DNA of 64,000 nt from Flectobacillus major DSM 103 (GTDB taxonomy: Bacteria > Bacteroidota > Bacteroidia > Cytophagales > Spirosomataceae), in assembly GCF_000427405.1 (NCBI RefSeq), contig NZ_KE386491.1:5001303-5065302 (forward strand), in the 5' to 3' direction. Under the pieces are notes generated by a model. The model was not told the DNA's origin and ran no database searches. It saw only the letters and a list, made by a program, of their open reading frames with translations. The translations under genes were made by a program, and so were the position numbers. Within the stretch, counting starts at the first letter, position 1. Each line of letters begins with the position of its first letter. Below, piece after piece: positions 50,601-58,672 of this stretch.

Positions 50601-53459
50601 ATGAGACCAAACTTTATCTACATTCTCATTTTGGGCTTTTTCATGAGCCTTTTTACATTTCATTCCGCCAAGGCTACCCACATGAAAGGGGGCGAAATTA
50701 CCGTAAGACGTATTTCTAATACTGCCTTGACCTATGAATTTACGCTGACCATTTATTGCGAATATAACCCTGCTTGGCAACAACAACGTGAGGTATTATT
50801 TTGCTTTGGCGATGGCCTTGGCTCAAAGGTTTCGCCTCGTTCTAATGGCGGAGGCTTGGGTGAGGACATCGGAAATGGTACTTGGAAAGGGATCTATAAA
50901 GCGACCTATACTTATGCCGCCCCCAGTAATTACAAAGTAAATATTGGTATCCAAAACAGGAATGCGAACGTAAGAAATATACCGAACTCTGACCAAATCA
51001 GCTTTTATGTTGAAACTATTTTTAAAATAGACCCAGGATTGGGACTCAACTCAACCCCCTTGCTACTTAACCCTGCGGTGGATTTAACTGCTATTGTTGG
51101 CCAAAAGTTTATTCATAACCCCAATGCTGTTGACCCAGAGGGCGATAGCTTGGCGTATCGTTTGATTGATTGCCGATTGGGCGAGCAACAAACTTGCGTT
51201 GGCCGTGGGGCTGCTATTCCGGGTTTTCGTCAGCCCAACTTAGTAGCAGCTTCTCCTTCTAGCTTTACAATTAATGCTAGAACTGGTGATTTGATCTGGA
51301 ATACTCCCCAAGAAGTAGGTTTATATAACTGTGCTTTTGTGATTGAAGAATGGCGAAATGGAGTGAAAATCTCGGAGACTGTCCGAGATATGCAGATTGA
51401 AGTAAAGGATGCCGACAATAAAGCTCCTGTCATAAAAGTACCAGACGATATATGCGTCGAGGCTGGAACACTGATTCAAGAAACCATTTCTGCCGATGAC
51501 ACGCCTGCCAGTGCAGGGCGAAAAGACCCCCTCAATTTATTCTCGACAGGCTCTGTATATCGTTCTACCGACCCTAATGTGGTTTTTGCTCAGCCTTATG
51601 CCACTTTTACGGCTGCCGCTCGCCAAAATCCAATTGCAACAGGTGTGTTTAGATGGCAGACAAGTTGTGCTCATATCAAGGAACAACCTTATGATGTACT
51701 ATTTAAGGTAGAAGATTTACCACCAGGCTACGATCGTAACCCTCCTTTGATTCCGAAACTGGTTGATAGCAAAATTTGGAGAATTAAGGTGGTTGCTCCG
51801 CGTGTCAAAAACCTCAAGGCTGTTCCTGACGCGGGTAATCGTAGTATTACTTTAACATGGGATTCGTATACTTGCCAAAATGCTGGAGCTGAGTTGATTA
51901 TCTACCGAAAAGTAGGTTGCGATAATTTTGTGCCAGATAAGTGTCAAACGGGTATTCCTGCTGGTTTAGGATACGTAGAAGTAGCTAGAGTACCTATTTC
52001 TGCTACAACTTATATCGACAAAAATTTGAAAAGAAATACAGATTATAGTTATCGATTAGTGGCTTCGTTTGCAGCTCCGTTAGGTGGAAAAAGTGTAGCT
52101 TCCGACCAAATTTGTGCTCGTTTAGAATCGCAAATGCCTGTTATTACCAATGTCACAGTCGATAAAACATCTACAACCGATGGTGAAATTACGGTGAAAT
52201 GGACTCGTCCAATCGACTTTAATCCTGCTCTGTTCAAAGGGCCATATCAATACCGTTTGTTTAAGGCTACAGGGGTCAATAGCAATACATTTACGCAGGT
52301 TTCGGGAAATGTTGATGCCGATTTGTCGGGTACAAAAGCCGATACAGTTTTTGTAGATACCAAACTCAACACTCAAGACAATGTGTATCGCTATCGCCTT
52401 TTGTTTTATTATACCAGTGATACTGGCCTAACGTTGCTCGACAGTACCGAAGCTTCAAATAGTGTTCGCCTCACAACAACAGCCGATGTACGTAAAGTAA
52501 CTTTGTCTTGGCAGGCTAATGTGGCATGGTCAAACGAAAATCAGACACACAGAATCTATAGAGAAACTCGCCCAGGTTCAGGCGTATTTACTCGTATTGC
52601 CGACGTAGCTGTACAAGGGGCCTCAACTTTTACTTTTTCCGATGATGGACAAGACCGAATTGCTTCGGATGGTACATTCAATGTAAAAATGTCGCCAGAC
52701 TCATCGTACTGTTATAAGGTCGAAACTGTTGGCTCGTATAATGCTCCAAAGGTAAAACCTAATTTGTTGTATAATTTCTCGCAGATTAGTTGTGCAACAC
52801 CCAAAAGCGACATCGTACCGTGTCCGCCAGTCCTGAATATCGATTTACTCGATTGTGATGCCTATACAAAAGATGATGCTAATTGTGAGGTGTCTACCTT
52901 CAAAAATATACTGACTTGGACTTCGCCAGACAAGCAAGCCAATGGTAGCGACTGTGATAAAGACATTGTGAAATATACATTGTATTATGCCTCAAGTGCT
53001 GATGGAACATTCACAAAACTAGCCGATATTACAAGCCCAACGCCACCAGCTACAACTTATACACATCTGAAAAACGATTCGTTTATTGGTTGTTATTATG
53101 TAACTTCTACCAATAAATATGGAACAGAAAGTGCCAAAAGCAATACGGTTTGCAAAGACAACTGTCCGAGTTTCTCATTGCCAAATGTATTTACGCCAAA
53201 TGGCGATGGTAAAAACGATACTTTCCAAGCCTTAAAATGCCCTCGATTTGTACAAACACTAACATTTGTGGTATATAATCGTAATGGTCAAAAAGTATAT
53301 GAATATACAGGGCCAAAATTGGAATGGGATGGTAAAGACAGCTCAGGAAAAGATGCCCCAGCAGGTACGTATTTCTATAATTGCAATGTGTCGTTCCAAA
53401 CCCTAGAACCAAGCAAGGCTTCGTTGTCGTTGAAAGGATATATTGAATTGTTGAGATAA
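50601..53459 (+). CDS. Large secreted protein with FN3-like repeats and gliding-motility C-terminal domain
   Basis: The 952-residue protein has a signal peptide (about 1-25), then THMKGGEITVRRIS, the opening of many Bacteroidota PKD/FN3 surface proteins. Several FN3-like modules follow (for example VKNLKAVPDAGNRSITLTWDSYTC and MPVITNVTVDKTSTTDGEITVKWTR). The last ~90 residues form a type B CTD: SLPNVFTPNGDGKNDTFQALKCPRFVQTLTFVVYNRNGQKVYEY and DSSGKDAPAGTYFYN. Cysteines are frequent in the modules, which is consistent with surface stability. It should be exported by the type IX system and act as an adhesin or matrix component; no enzyme motif is seen. Confidence 0.85.
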   Translation: MRPNFIYILILGFFMSLFTFHSAKATHMKGGEITVRRISNTALTYEFTLTIYCEYNPAWQQQREVLFCFGDGLGSKVSPRSNGGGLGEDIGNGTWKGIYKATYTYAAPSNYKVNIGIQNRNANVRNIPNSDQISFYVETIFKIDPGLGLNSTPLLLNPAVDLTAIVGQKFIHNPNAVDPEGDSLAYRLIDCRLGEQQTCVGRGAAIPGFRQPNLVAASPSSFTINARTGDLIWNTPQEVGLYNCAFVIEEWRNGVKISETVRDMQIEVKDADNKAPVIKVPDDICVEAGTLIQETISADDTPASAGRKDPLNLFSTGSVYRSTDPNVVFAQPYATFTAAARQNPIATGVFRWQTSCAHIKEQPYDVLFKVEDLPPGYDRNPPLIPKLVDSKIWRIKVVAPRVKNLKAVPDAGNRSITLTWDSYTCQNAGAELIIYRKVGCDNFVPDKCQTGIPAGLGYVEVARVPISATTYIDKNLKRNTDYSYRLVASFAAPLGGKSVASDQICARLESQMPVITNVTVDKTSTTDGEITVKWTRPIDFNPALFKGPYQYRLFKATGVNSNTFTQVSGNVDADLSGTKADTVFVDTKLNTQDNVYRYRLLFYYTSDTGLTLLDSTEASNSVRLTTTADVRKVTLSWQANVAWSNENQTHRIYRETRPGSGVFTRIADVAVQGASTFTFSDDGQDRIASDGTFNVKMSPDSSYCYKVETVGSYNAPKVKPNLLYNFSQISCATPKSDIVPCPPVLNIDLLDCDAYTKDDANCEVSTFKNILTWTSPDKQANGSDCDKDIVKYTLYYASSADGTFTKLADITSPTPPATTYTHLKNDSFIGCYYVTSTNKYGTESAKSNTVCKDNCPSFSLPNVFTPNGDGKNDTFQALKCPRFVQTLTFVVYNRNGQKVYEYTGPKLEWDGKDSSGKDAPAGTYFYNCNVSFQTLEPSKASLSLKGYIELLR

Positions 53460-53513
53460 GTAAGGATTACTTCTGTCAAAGAACAGAAAGCTCATCTTTT
53501 ATCAACCAATTAG

Positions 53514-53560
53514 ATAAGCCTTAAATTTTGTAAGCCTATTTTACAAAATTTAAGGCTTAT
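53514..53560 (+). terminator. 20-bp perfect hairpin between the secreted-protein gene and the DCC gene
   Basis: Positions 53514-53533 pair perfectly with 53541-53560 around a 7-nt loop (GCCTATT). It could terminate the large gene, but it also ends only 17 bp before the DCC start codon. Confidence 0.7.
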
Positions 53561-53577
53561 TGCTTAAAAAATATATT

Positions 53578-53997
53578 ATGATGAAAACACAAGAAATAGC
53601 TTCTGACGGAATTATCCTTTTTGATGGAGTTTGTAATTTTTGTAATGCTTCTATTAATTTTGTCATAGACCACGACCCTCATCAGCATTTCAAATTTGCC
53701 TCGCTTCAATCAGCTTTTGGACAAGCTGTTTTAGCAAAGTATCAAAGAAGTACGGCTGATTTTGATTCTGTTATATTGTTGAAAAACAATAAGTTGTATC
53801 AAAAGTCATCAGCGGCTATCGAAATAGTCAAAAGCCTCTCAGGAGGCTGGCAATACCTTGCTATATTTAGGGTATTACCAGAATTTATCAGAGATTTTGT
53901 CTATGATTTAGTGGCTCAAAACAGATATAAGATTTTTGGTCGAACAGAAGCTTGCCGTATGCCAAGTCCAGCCTTAAAAGAAAGGTTTTTATCATAG
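53578..53997 (+). CDS. DCC-family thiol-disulfide oxidoreductase-like protein (DUF393)
   Basis: Three closely spaced starts are possible (TTG 53562 in-frame region, ATG 53578, ATG 53581); I take 53578, giving 139 residues. The family signature is present: IILFDGVCNFCNASINFVIDHD with the CxxC pair, then FKFASLQSAFGQ, SVILLKNNKLYQKSSAAIEI and the C-terminal YDLVAQNRYKIFGRTEACRMP. The fold is thioredoxin-like and the CxxC suggests disulfide exchange, but substrates are unknown. A strong hairpin stands just upstream. Confidence 0.9.
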   Translation: MMKTQEIASDGIILFDGVCNFCNASINFVIDHDPHQHFKFASLQSAFGQAVLAKYQRSTADFDSVILLKNNKLYQKSSAAIEIVKSLSGGWQYLAIFRVLPEFIRDFVYDLVAQNRYKIFGRTEACRMPSPALKERFLS

Positions 53998-54103
53998 AAT
54001 TATGATGAATGAATACCGAATATGTATTTTTGTAGACTAGAATTCAAGCATATAGGGTTTCTATGGGCTAATTCATTCATTTAACCAATTCATTCTTCAA
54101 AGC

Positions 54104-54985
54104 ATGAAAGCATACGTTTTCCCTGGTCAAGGCTCACAATTTATAGGAATGGGCAAAGACCTTTATGACAAATCAGAAACAGCTAAGGCATTATTTGAGA
54201 AAGCCAATGAAATATTGGGTTTCCGTATTACAGATATTATGTTTAACGGAACCGACGAAGAGTTAAAACAAACAAAAGTAACACAACCAGCTATTTTCTT
54301 GCACTCAGTAATTTTAGCAAAAGAAACCCCCGACTTTAAGCCAGAAATGGTAGCAGGCCACTCTTTAGGTGAGTTTTCGGCTTTGGTTGCAGCAGGAGCA
54401 TTGAGTTTTGAAGACGGTTTGGTATTGGTATCGAAAAGAGCTTTAGCCATGCAAAAAGCCTGCGAAGCCAATCCATCAACAATGGCCGCAGTATTAAATC
54501 TGGCCGACAATGTGATTGAAGATATTTGTGCTTCTATCGACGACGTTGTGGTTGCTGCTAATTACAACTGCCCAGGTCAGGTCGTAATTTCGGGAACAAA
54601 CGAAGGTGTAGCTTTGGCAGGCGAAAAGCTTAAAGACGCAGGAGCAAAACGAGTTTTACTATTGCCAGTAGGAGGGGCGTTTCACTCGCCACTTATGGAA
54701 TCAGCCAGAGAAGAACTAGCTGCAGCTATTGAAGCTACGGCGTTGAATGCACCCGTGTGTCCAATTTACCAAAATGTAAATGCACAGGCTTCTACCGATG
54801 TAGCTACTATCAAAGCTAATTTGATTTCGCAATTAACAGGTGCTGTACGCTGGACACAGTCGGTACAAAATATGGTTGCCGATGGTGCTACCTCGTTTGT
54901 AGAGTGTGGCCCAGGAAAGGTATTACAAGGTTTGGTAAAGAAAATCGCTCCAACCGTCGAAACAAACGGTATAGTACTTTCTTAG
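54104..54985 (+). CDS. fabD: Malonyl-CoA:ACP transacylase
   Basis: The 293-residue enzyme loads malonyl groups onto ACP, supplying the extender units for FabF. GQGSQFIGMG (8-17), the nucleophile Ser87 in VAGHSLGEFSAL, the active-site His in GGAFHSPLM, and the C-terminal ECGPGKVLQGL are all present. The gene is apart from acpP-fabF in this window (about 23 kb away). A tRNA-Gln cluster follows about 160 bp downstream. Confidence 0.96.
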   Translation: MKAYVFPGQGSQFIGMGKDLYDKSETAKALFEKANEILGFRITDIMFNGTDEELKQTKVTQPAIFLHSVILAKETPDFKPEMVAGHSLGEFSALVAAGALSFEDGLVLVSKRALAMQKACEANPSTMAAVLNLADNVIEDICASIDDVVVAANYNCPGQVVISGTNEGVALAGEKLKDAGAKRVLLLPVGGAFHSPLMESAREELAAAIEATALNAPVCPIYQNVNAQASTDVATIKANLISQLTGAVRWTQSVQNMVADGATSFVECGPGKVLQGLVKKIAPTVETNGIVLS

Positions 54986-55093
54986 GCTGTTCTAAATAAA
55001 AAAATATTGATTTTTTTTACTGCGGTAAACTTCAAATAGTCAATAACTTAGATAGGGCGATGATTTTTTTAGGAGATTTTTTTTTAAAATGAC

Positions 55094-55124
55094 TTGACAA
55101 AGCAAATTAATCGCCCTAATTTTG
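55094..55124 (+). promoter_or_regulatory. Promoter of the tRNA-Gln cluster
   Basis: TTG (55094-55096) and TAATTTTG (55117-55124) are 20 bp apart, a perfect Bacteroidota promoter 19 bp before the first tRNA. Confidence 0.75.
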
Positions 55125-55143
55125 CACCACAATTCAGTTGTAC

Positions 55144-55214
55144 TGACCGATGGTGTAACGGTAACACTACGGTTTTTGGTACCGTCATTCATGGTTCGAA
55201 TCCATGTCGGTTAA
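55144..55214 (+). tRNA. tRNA-Gln (anticodon TTG), copy 1
   Basis: 71 nt fold into a cloverleaf: acceptor TGACCGA/TCGGTTA, anticodon stem ACGGT/ACCGT with loop TTTTGGT (anticodon TTG at 55176-55178, reads CAA), and T-arm CATGG-TTCGAAT-CCATG. CCA is not encoded. It is identical base for base to the second copy at 55285. Confidence 0.96.
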
Positions 55215-55215
55215 C

Positions 55216-55250
55216 AAAACCTCTCTTTTCTTCCCGATTGGGGAGGTTTT
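55216..55250 (+). terminator. Hairpin after tRNA-Gln copy 1
   Basis: AAAACCTC (55216-55223) pairs with GAGGTTTT (55243-55250), with inner CCC/GGG, and T follows. It could terminate or act as a processing signal within the cluster. Confidence 0.55.
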
Positions 55251-55284
55251 ATTTTCAAGTGTCAGCAACAACAACGAATTAGAT

Positions 55285-55355
55285 TGACCGATGGTGTAAC
55301 GGTAACACTACGGTTTTTGGTACCGTCATTCATGGTTCGAATCCATGTCGGTTAA
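55285..55355 (+). tRNA. tRNA-Gln (anticodon TTG), copy 2
   Basis: Identical to copy 1 over all 71 nt (anticodon at 55317-55319). The bases after the discriminator happen to be CCA. No separate promoter is seen, so it probably depends on the upstream one. Confidence 0.96.
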
Positions 55356-55432
55356 CCATAAAATTAGGGAATCTACTATTAGATTCAGCGTTCAGCTAAA
55401 AGCTAACAGGTATTAATTTTAAAGTGTGTAAA

Positions 55433-55503
55433 TGACCCATGGTGTAAGGGTAGCACATCAGATTTTGGTTCTGCTAGTCTAGGTTCGAATCCTAGTGGGT
55501 TAA
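55433..55503 (+). tRNA. tRNA-Gln (anticodon TTG), divergent third copy
   Basis: 71 nt with acceptor TGACCCA/TGGGTTA, anticodon loop TTTTGGT (TTG at 55465-55467) and T-arm CTAGG-TTCGAAT-CCTAG. The anticodon stem is TCAGA/TCTGC with a T-C mismatch at the outer pair. The body differs clearly from copies 1 and 2 although the anticodon is the same. Confidence 0.93.
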
Positions 55504-55504
55504 C

Positions 55505-55544
55505 AAAGAAGCCTCTCAAGTCTTTAGATTTGAGAGGCTTCTTT
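55505..55544 (+). terminator. Terminator of the tRNA-Gln cluster
   Basis: AAAGAAGCCTCTCAA (55505-55519) pairs perfectly with 55530-55544 and T-rich sequence follows. Confidence 0.88.
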
Positions 55545-55760
55545 TATTTAGAAAAAGATTGTGCTTATAGATTCAATAGAGAATTATTCAATAAAAAGCA
55601 TTACCTTAGAATAATCGCGATACAAGTTTTATTAGTACTGAAGGTTTATTACGTTTGAACATAAAAATCTTCATTTCATCACCCAAAATGGCCTAGTTGT
55701 TGATAAAATACTTAATTTTGTAACTTATATTAATAGACCATTAAACCTCCCGAAGCTAAC

Positions 55761-57155
55761 GTGACATTAATCAAATCTATATCAGGAATTAGAGGAACTA
55801 TTGGAGGAAAGGCAGGTGAGGCTCTCACTCCTTTAGACGTAGTTAAATTTACCGCCGCTTATGGCACATGGTTGAAACGCAAAAGTATAGGTAACCACAA
55901 AATTGTGGTAGGACGAGACGCTCGTTTATCTGGCGACATGGTGTCTAAGCTGGTTGTGGCAACTTTACAAGGTTTAGGTTTTGATGTAGTAGACCTCGGA
56001 CTCTCAACAACGCCTACAGTAGAAGTGGCTGTGCCATTTGAAAAAGCTGCTGGAGGGATTATCCTTACGGCAAGTCACAATCCGATTCAGTGGAATGCCC
56101 TCAAATTACTCAACGAAGCAGGTGAATTTATTTCGGGTGCCGATGGTGAAGAATTATTGGCCATTGCCGATTCAGAGGGTTTTGATTTTGTCGAAGTAAA
56201 AAAATTAGGCTCTTACACCCAAGATGACACTTGGTTACAAAAGCATATCGACATGATTTTGGCTTTGCCATTGGTCGATAAAGAGGCTATTGCCGCTAAA
56301 AATTTTAAAGTAATTATTGATGCTGTTAATTCAACAGGTGGTATTGCTGTACCAATGTTGCTTGAAGCATTAGGTGTTACTCAAATTACCAAATTACATT
56401 GCGAGCCAACGGGTAATTTTGCACACAACCCCGAACCGCTTCCCGAAAACCTTACCGATATAATCAAGGCTATCGAGAAAACTAAATACGATTTAGGTAT
56501 TGTGGTTGACCCAGACGTAGACCGTCTGTGTTTTATTAACGAAGATGCTGCCCCTTTTGGTGAAGAGTACACATTAGTAGCAGTGGCCGATTATATTTTG
56601 CAAAATCAGAAAGGAAATACCGTTTCTAATTTGTCTTCTACTCGTGCTTTACGTGATGTAACCGAAAAAAATGGAGGGAAATATTATGCTTCGGCTGTAG
56701 GTGAGGTCAATGTGGTAACGCTCATGAAATCGGCAAAAGCTGTAATTGGTGGCGAAGGTAATGGAGGTATCATTTATCCTGAATTACATTATGGCCGTGA
56801 TGCCTTGGTGGGAATTGCTTTGTTTTTAACTCACTTGGCAAAGTCGGGCAAGAAAATGTCGGTACTAAGAAAAAGCTATCCAGAATATTATATTTCTAAA
56901 AATAAAATTGAACTAACACCCGACATCAATGTAGATGATGTGTTGGAAGCAGTAAAAAAGAAATATGCCAAAAATCCAATCAATGCTATTGATGGAGTAA
57001 AAATCGACTTTGAACGTGAATGGGTTCACCTTCGCAAATCAAATACCGAACCTATTATTCGGATTTACTCAGAGTCAGATTCAATGACCAAGGCCGAAAA
57101 CTTAGCCAAAAAATTAATTAGCGATATAAAGGAAGTCGTTACAGCGAATATCTAA
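55761..57155 (+). CDS. glmM: Phosphoglucosamine mutase
   Basis: The 464-residue enzyme interconverts glucosamine 6- and 1-phosphate for peptidoglycan and LPS. The start is a GTG at 55761, the only good one before the conserved SISGIRGTIGG. The phospho-serine is Ser105 in TASHNPIQWNALKL. Metal ligands are Asp251, 253 and 255 in DPDVDRL. The sugar-binding motif is GEGNGGIIYPELHYGRDAL, and the C-terminal phosphate-binding motif is RKSNTEPIIRIY. Length agrees with Bacteroidota GlmM/phosphomannomutase-type enzymes, which are hard to separate by sequence, so the substrate is an inference. Confidence 0.88.
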   Translation: MTLIKSISGIRGTIGGKAGEALTPLDVVKFTAAYGTWLKRKSIGNHKIVVGRDARLSGDMVSKLVVATLQGLGFDVVDLGLSTTPTVEVAVPFEKAAGGIILTASHNPIQWNALKLLNEAGEFISGADGEELLAIADSEGFDFVEVKKLGSYTQDDTWLQKHIDMILALPLVDKEAIAAKNFKVIIDAVNSTGGIAVPMLLEALGVTQITKLHCEPTGNFAHNPEPLPENLTDIIKAIEKTKYDLGIVVDPDVDRLCFINEDAAPFGEEYTLVAVADYILQNQKGNTVSNLSSTRALRDVTEKNGGKYYASAVGEVNVVTLMKSAKAVIGGEGNGGIIYPELHYGRDALVGIALFLTHLAKSGKKMSVLRKSYPEYYISKNKIELTPDINVDDVLEAVKKKYAKNPINAIDGVKIDFEREWVHLRKSNTEPIIRIYSESDSMTKAENLAKKLISDIKEVVTANI

Positions 57156-57201
57156 AAATCATATCTATTACGTTAATTTTTTTGTGAAAATTTTTGTTAT
57201 C

Positions 57202-57232
57202 AAAATGTCAGAAGCTACCCTTCTGGCATTTT
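57202..57232 (+). terminator. Terminator after glmM
   Basis: AAAATGTCAGAAG (57202-57214) pairs with 57220-57232 with a single G-T pair; the right arm ends in TTTT. Confidence 0.78.
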
Positions 57233-57342
57233 GTGTTTAGGGGATTGTCAAGTTAACATACAGAAGTACTAGAGTTAATATATTTTGTCATAAATAGGGT
57301 TGAATTACCAATAATACAGCCCCAACCAAATTAATTAATATC

Positions 57343-58488
57343 ATGCAACAACGAGTTTATTTGGACAACGCTGCCACCACACCACTCGACAGAGCGGTGA
57401 TTGAAGCAATGTTGCCGATGATGGAAAAGAATTTCGGTAATCCATCATCTATTCATGCACACGGAAGAGAAGTTCGTAATGCTATTGAACGTGCTAGAAA
57501 AACGGTAGCAGGCTTGCTAAATACTTCTCCAGCAGAGATATTTTTTACTTCAGGTGGTACCGAAGCCGATAATACTGCTATTGCTTGTTCGATTGAAGAA
57601 TATGGTATCAAACACGCTATTACATCGGCGGTAGAGCACCATGCCGTTTTACATACCCTTGAGCATCTTGCCAAAACAGGAAAAATCAAATTAAGCCTTG
57701 TCCAGTTAGATGCCAAAGGACACGTTGATTTGAATAATTTAGAGGAATTACTGAAAAACAATCCCAACTCGTTGGTATCGTTGATGCACGGCAATAACGA
57801 AATTGGTAATTTGTTGAATTTGGAAAAAGTAGGAGAGATGTGTAAAGAGTACGGGGCAACTTTTCATTCAGATACCGTACAAACGATGGGTCACTACAAA
57901 CACGATTTACAAAAAATCAATATCGACTTTATTGTAGGGGCTGGACACAAATTTCATGGCCCCAAAGGTGCTGGATTTTTGTATATCAATGCCGATAAAA
58001 AAATACATCCGTTTATTCATGGAGGTTCGCAAGAACGTAATATGCGTGGAGGTACCGAAAATGTGTATGGTATTATTGGGCTTGCTAAGGCTTTAGAAAT
58101 AGCCTATACTGGTATGGACGACCACCGCAAGCATATTGAAGCGGTAAAGAGCTACATGATTGAAAAACTGAAAAGTAACTTTGATGGTATTTCATTTAAT
58201 GGCGATTCTGATAATCTCGAAAGAAGTTTGTATACAGTACTCAACGTCAATTTCCCTCCATCCGACGAATCGGATATGTTTTTGTTTAATTTAGACATTA
58301 ACAAAATTTCGGCTTCGGGGGGTAGTGCTTGTACAAGTGGTTCAAATATTGGCTCGCACGTGTTAACAGCCATTGGTGGCGACCCTAACAGACCATCGGT
58401 GCGATTCTCGTTCTCAAAAAATAATACTATTGAAGAGATAGACTACGTGGTAGAAAAATTAGGGCAAATTTTGAAAGTAGAGGCTTAA
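57343..58488 (+). CDS. Cysteine desulfurase (IscS/NifS family)
   Basis: The 381-residue PLP enzyme removes sulfur from cysteine for iron-sulfur clusters and thiolated cofactors. It starts MQQRVYLDNAATTPLD; PLP-binding Lys203 is in GAGHKFHGPKGAGFLY; the catalytic loop Cys330 is in ASGGSACTSGSNIGSHVL; FTSGGTEADNTAI and HSDTVQTMGH are typical. The short loop length points to the IscS/NifS group I class. No iscU, iscA or iscR follows, so it may feed other acceptors or a SUF system elsewhere. Next to it is an ethanolamine permease with a shared inverted repeat between. Confidence 0.93.
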   Translation: MQQRVYLDNAATTPLDRAVIEAMLPMMEKNFGNPSSIHAHGREVRNAIERARKTVAGLLNTSPAEIFFTSGGTEADNTAIACSIEEYGIKHAITSAVEHHAVLHTLEHLAKTGKIKLSLVQLDAKGHVDLNNLEELLKNNPNSLVSLMHGNNEIGNLLNLEKVGEMCKEYGATFHSDTVQTMGHYKHDLQKINIDFIVGAGHKFHGPKGAGFLYINADKKIHPFIHGGSQERNMRGGTENVYGIIGLAKALEIAYTGMDDHRKHIEAVKSYMIEKLKSNFDGISFNGDSDNLERSLYTVLNVNFPPSDESDMFLFNLDINKISASGGSACTSGSNIGSHVLTAIGGDPNRPSVRFSFSKNNTIEEIDYVVEKLGQILKVEA

Positions 58489-58505
58489 TTTATTAAAAGT
58501 ATGTT

Positions 58506-58667
58506 TTAAGTTTAATAGTTTAAAGTTAAATTTGGGTAAAACCCTATAAAATAGGTTTCATTTTAAAGGTGTTTTTGTAAAATTTGTTTTTTGAAATATT
58601 CCCAATAGTATTCTATTTTGTTTCAAAAAAGTAGCAGATACCCCAAACTATAAACTATTAAACTTAA
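58506..58667. repeat. 17-bp inverted repeats flanking 162 bp before the ethanolamine permease
   Basis: TTAAGTTTAATAGTTTA (58506-58522) and its exact reverse complement (58651-58667) enclose 128 bp of AT-rich sequence. The right arm ends 5 bp before the ATG at 58673. A perfect 17-bp match at this distance is unlikely to be chance. It may be a small mobile unit or a long stem that could cover the start codon. Confidence 0.6.
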
Positions 58668-58672
58668 TCATA

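Noticed and set aside
55094-55282. A 62-codon frame over the first tRNA-Gln
   Set aside because: It crosses the promoter, the tRNA and its hairpin; the predicted peptide is read through the cloverleaf, so it is not a gene.
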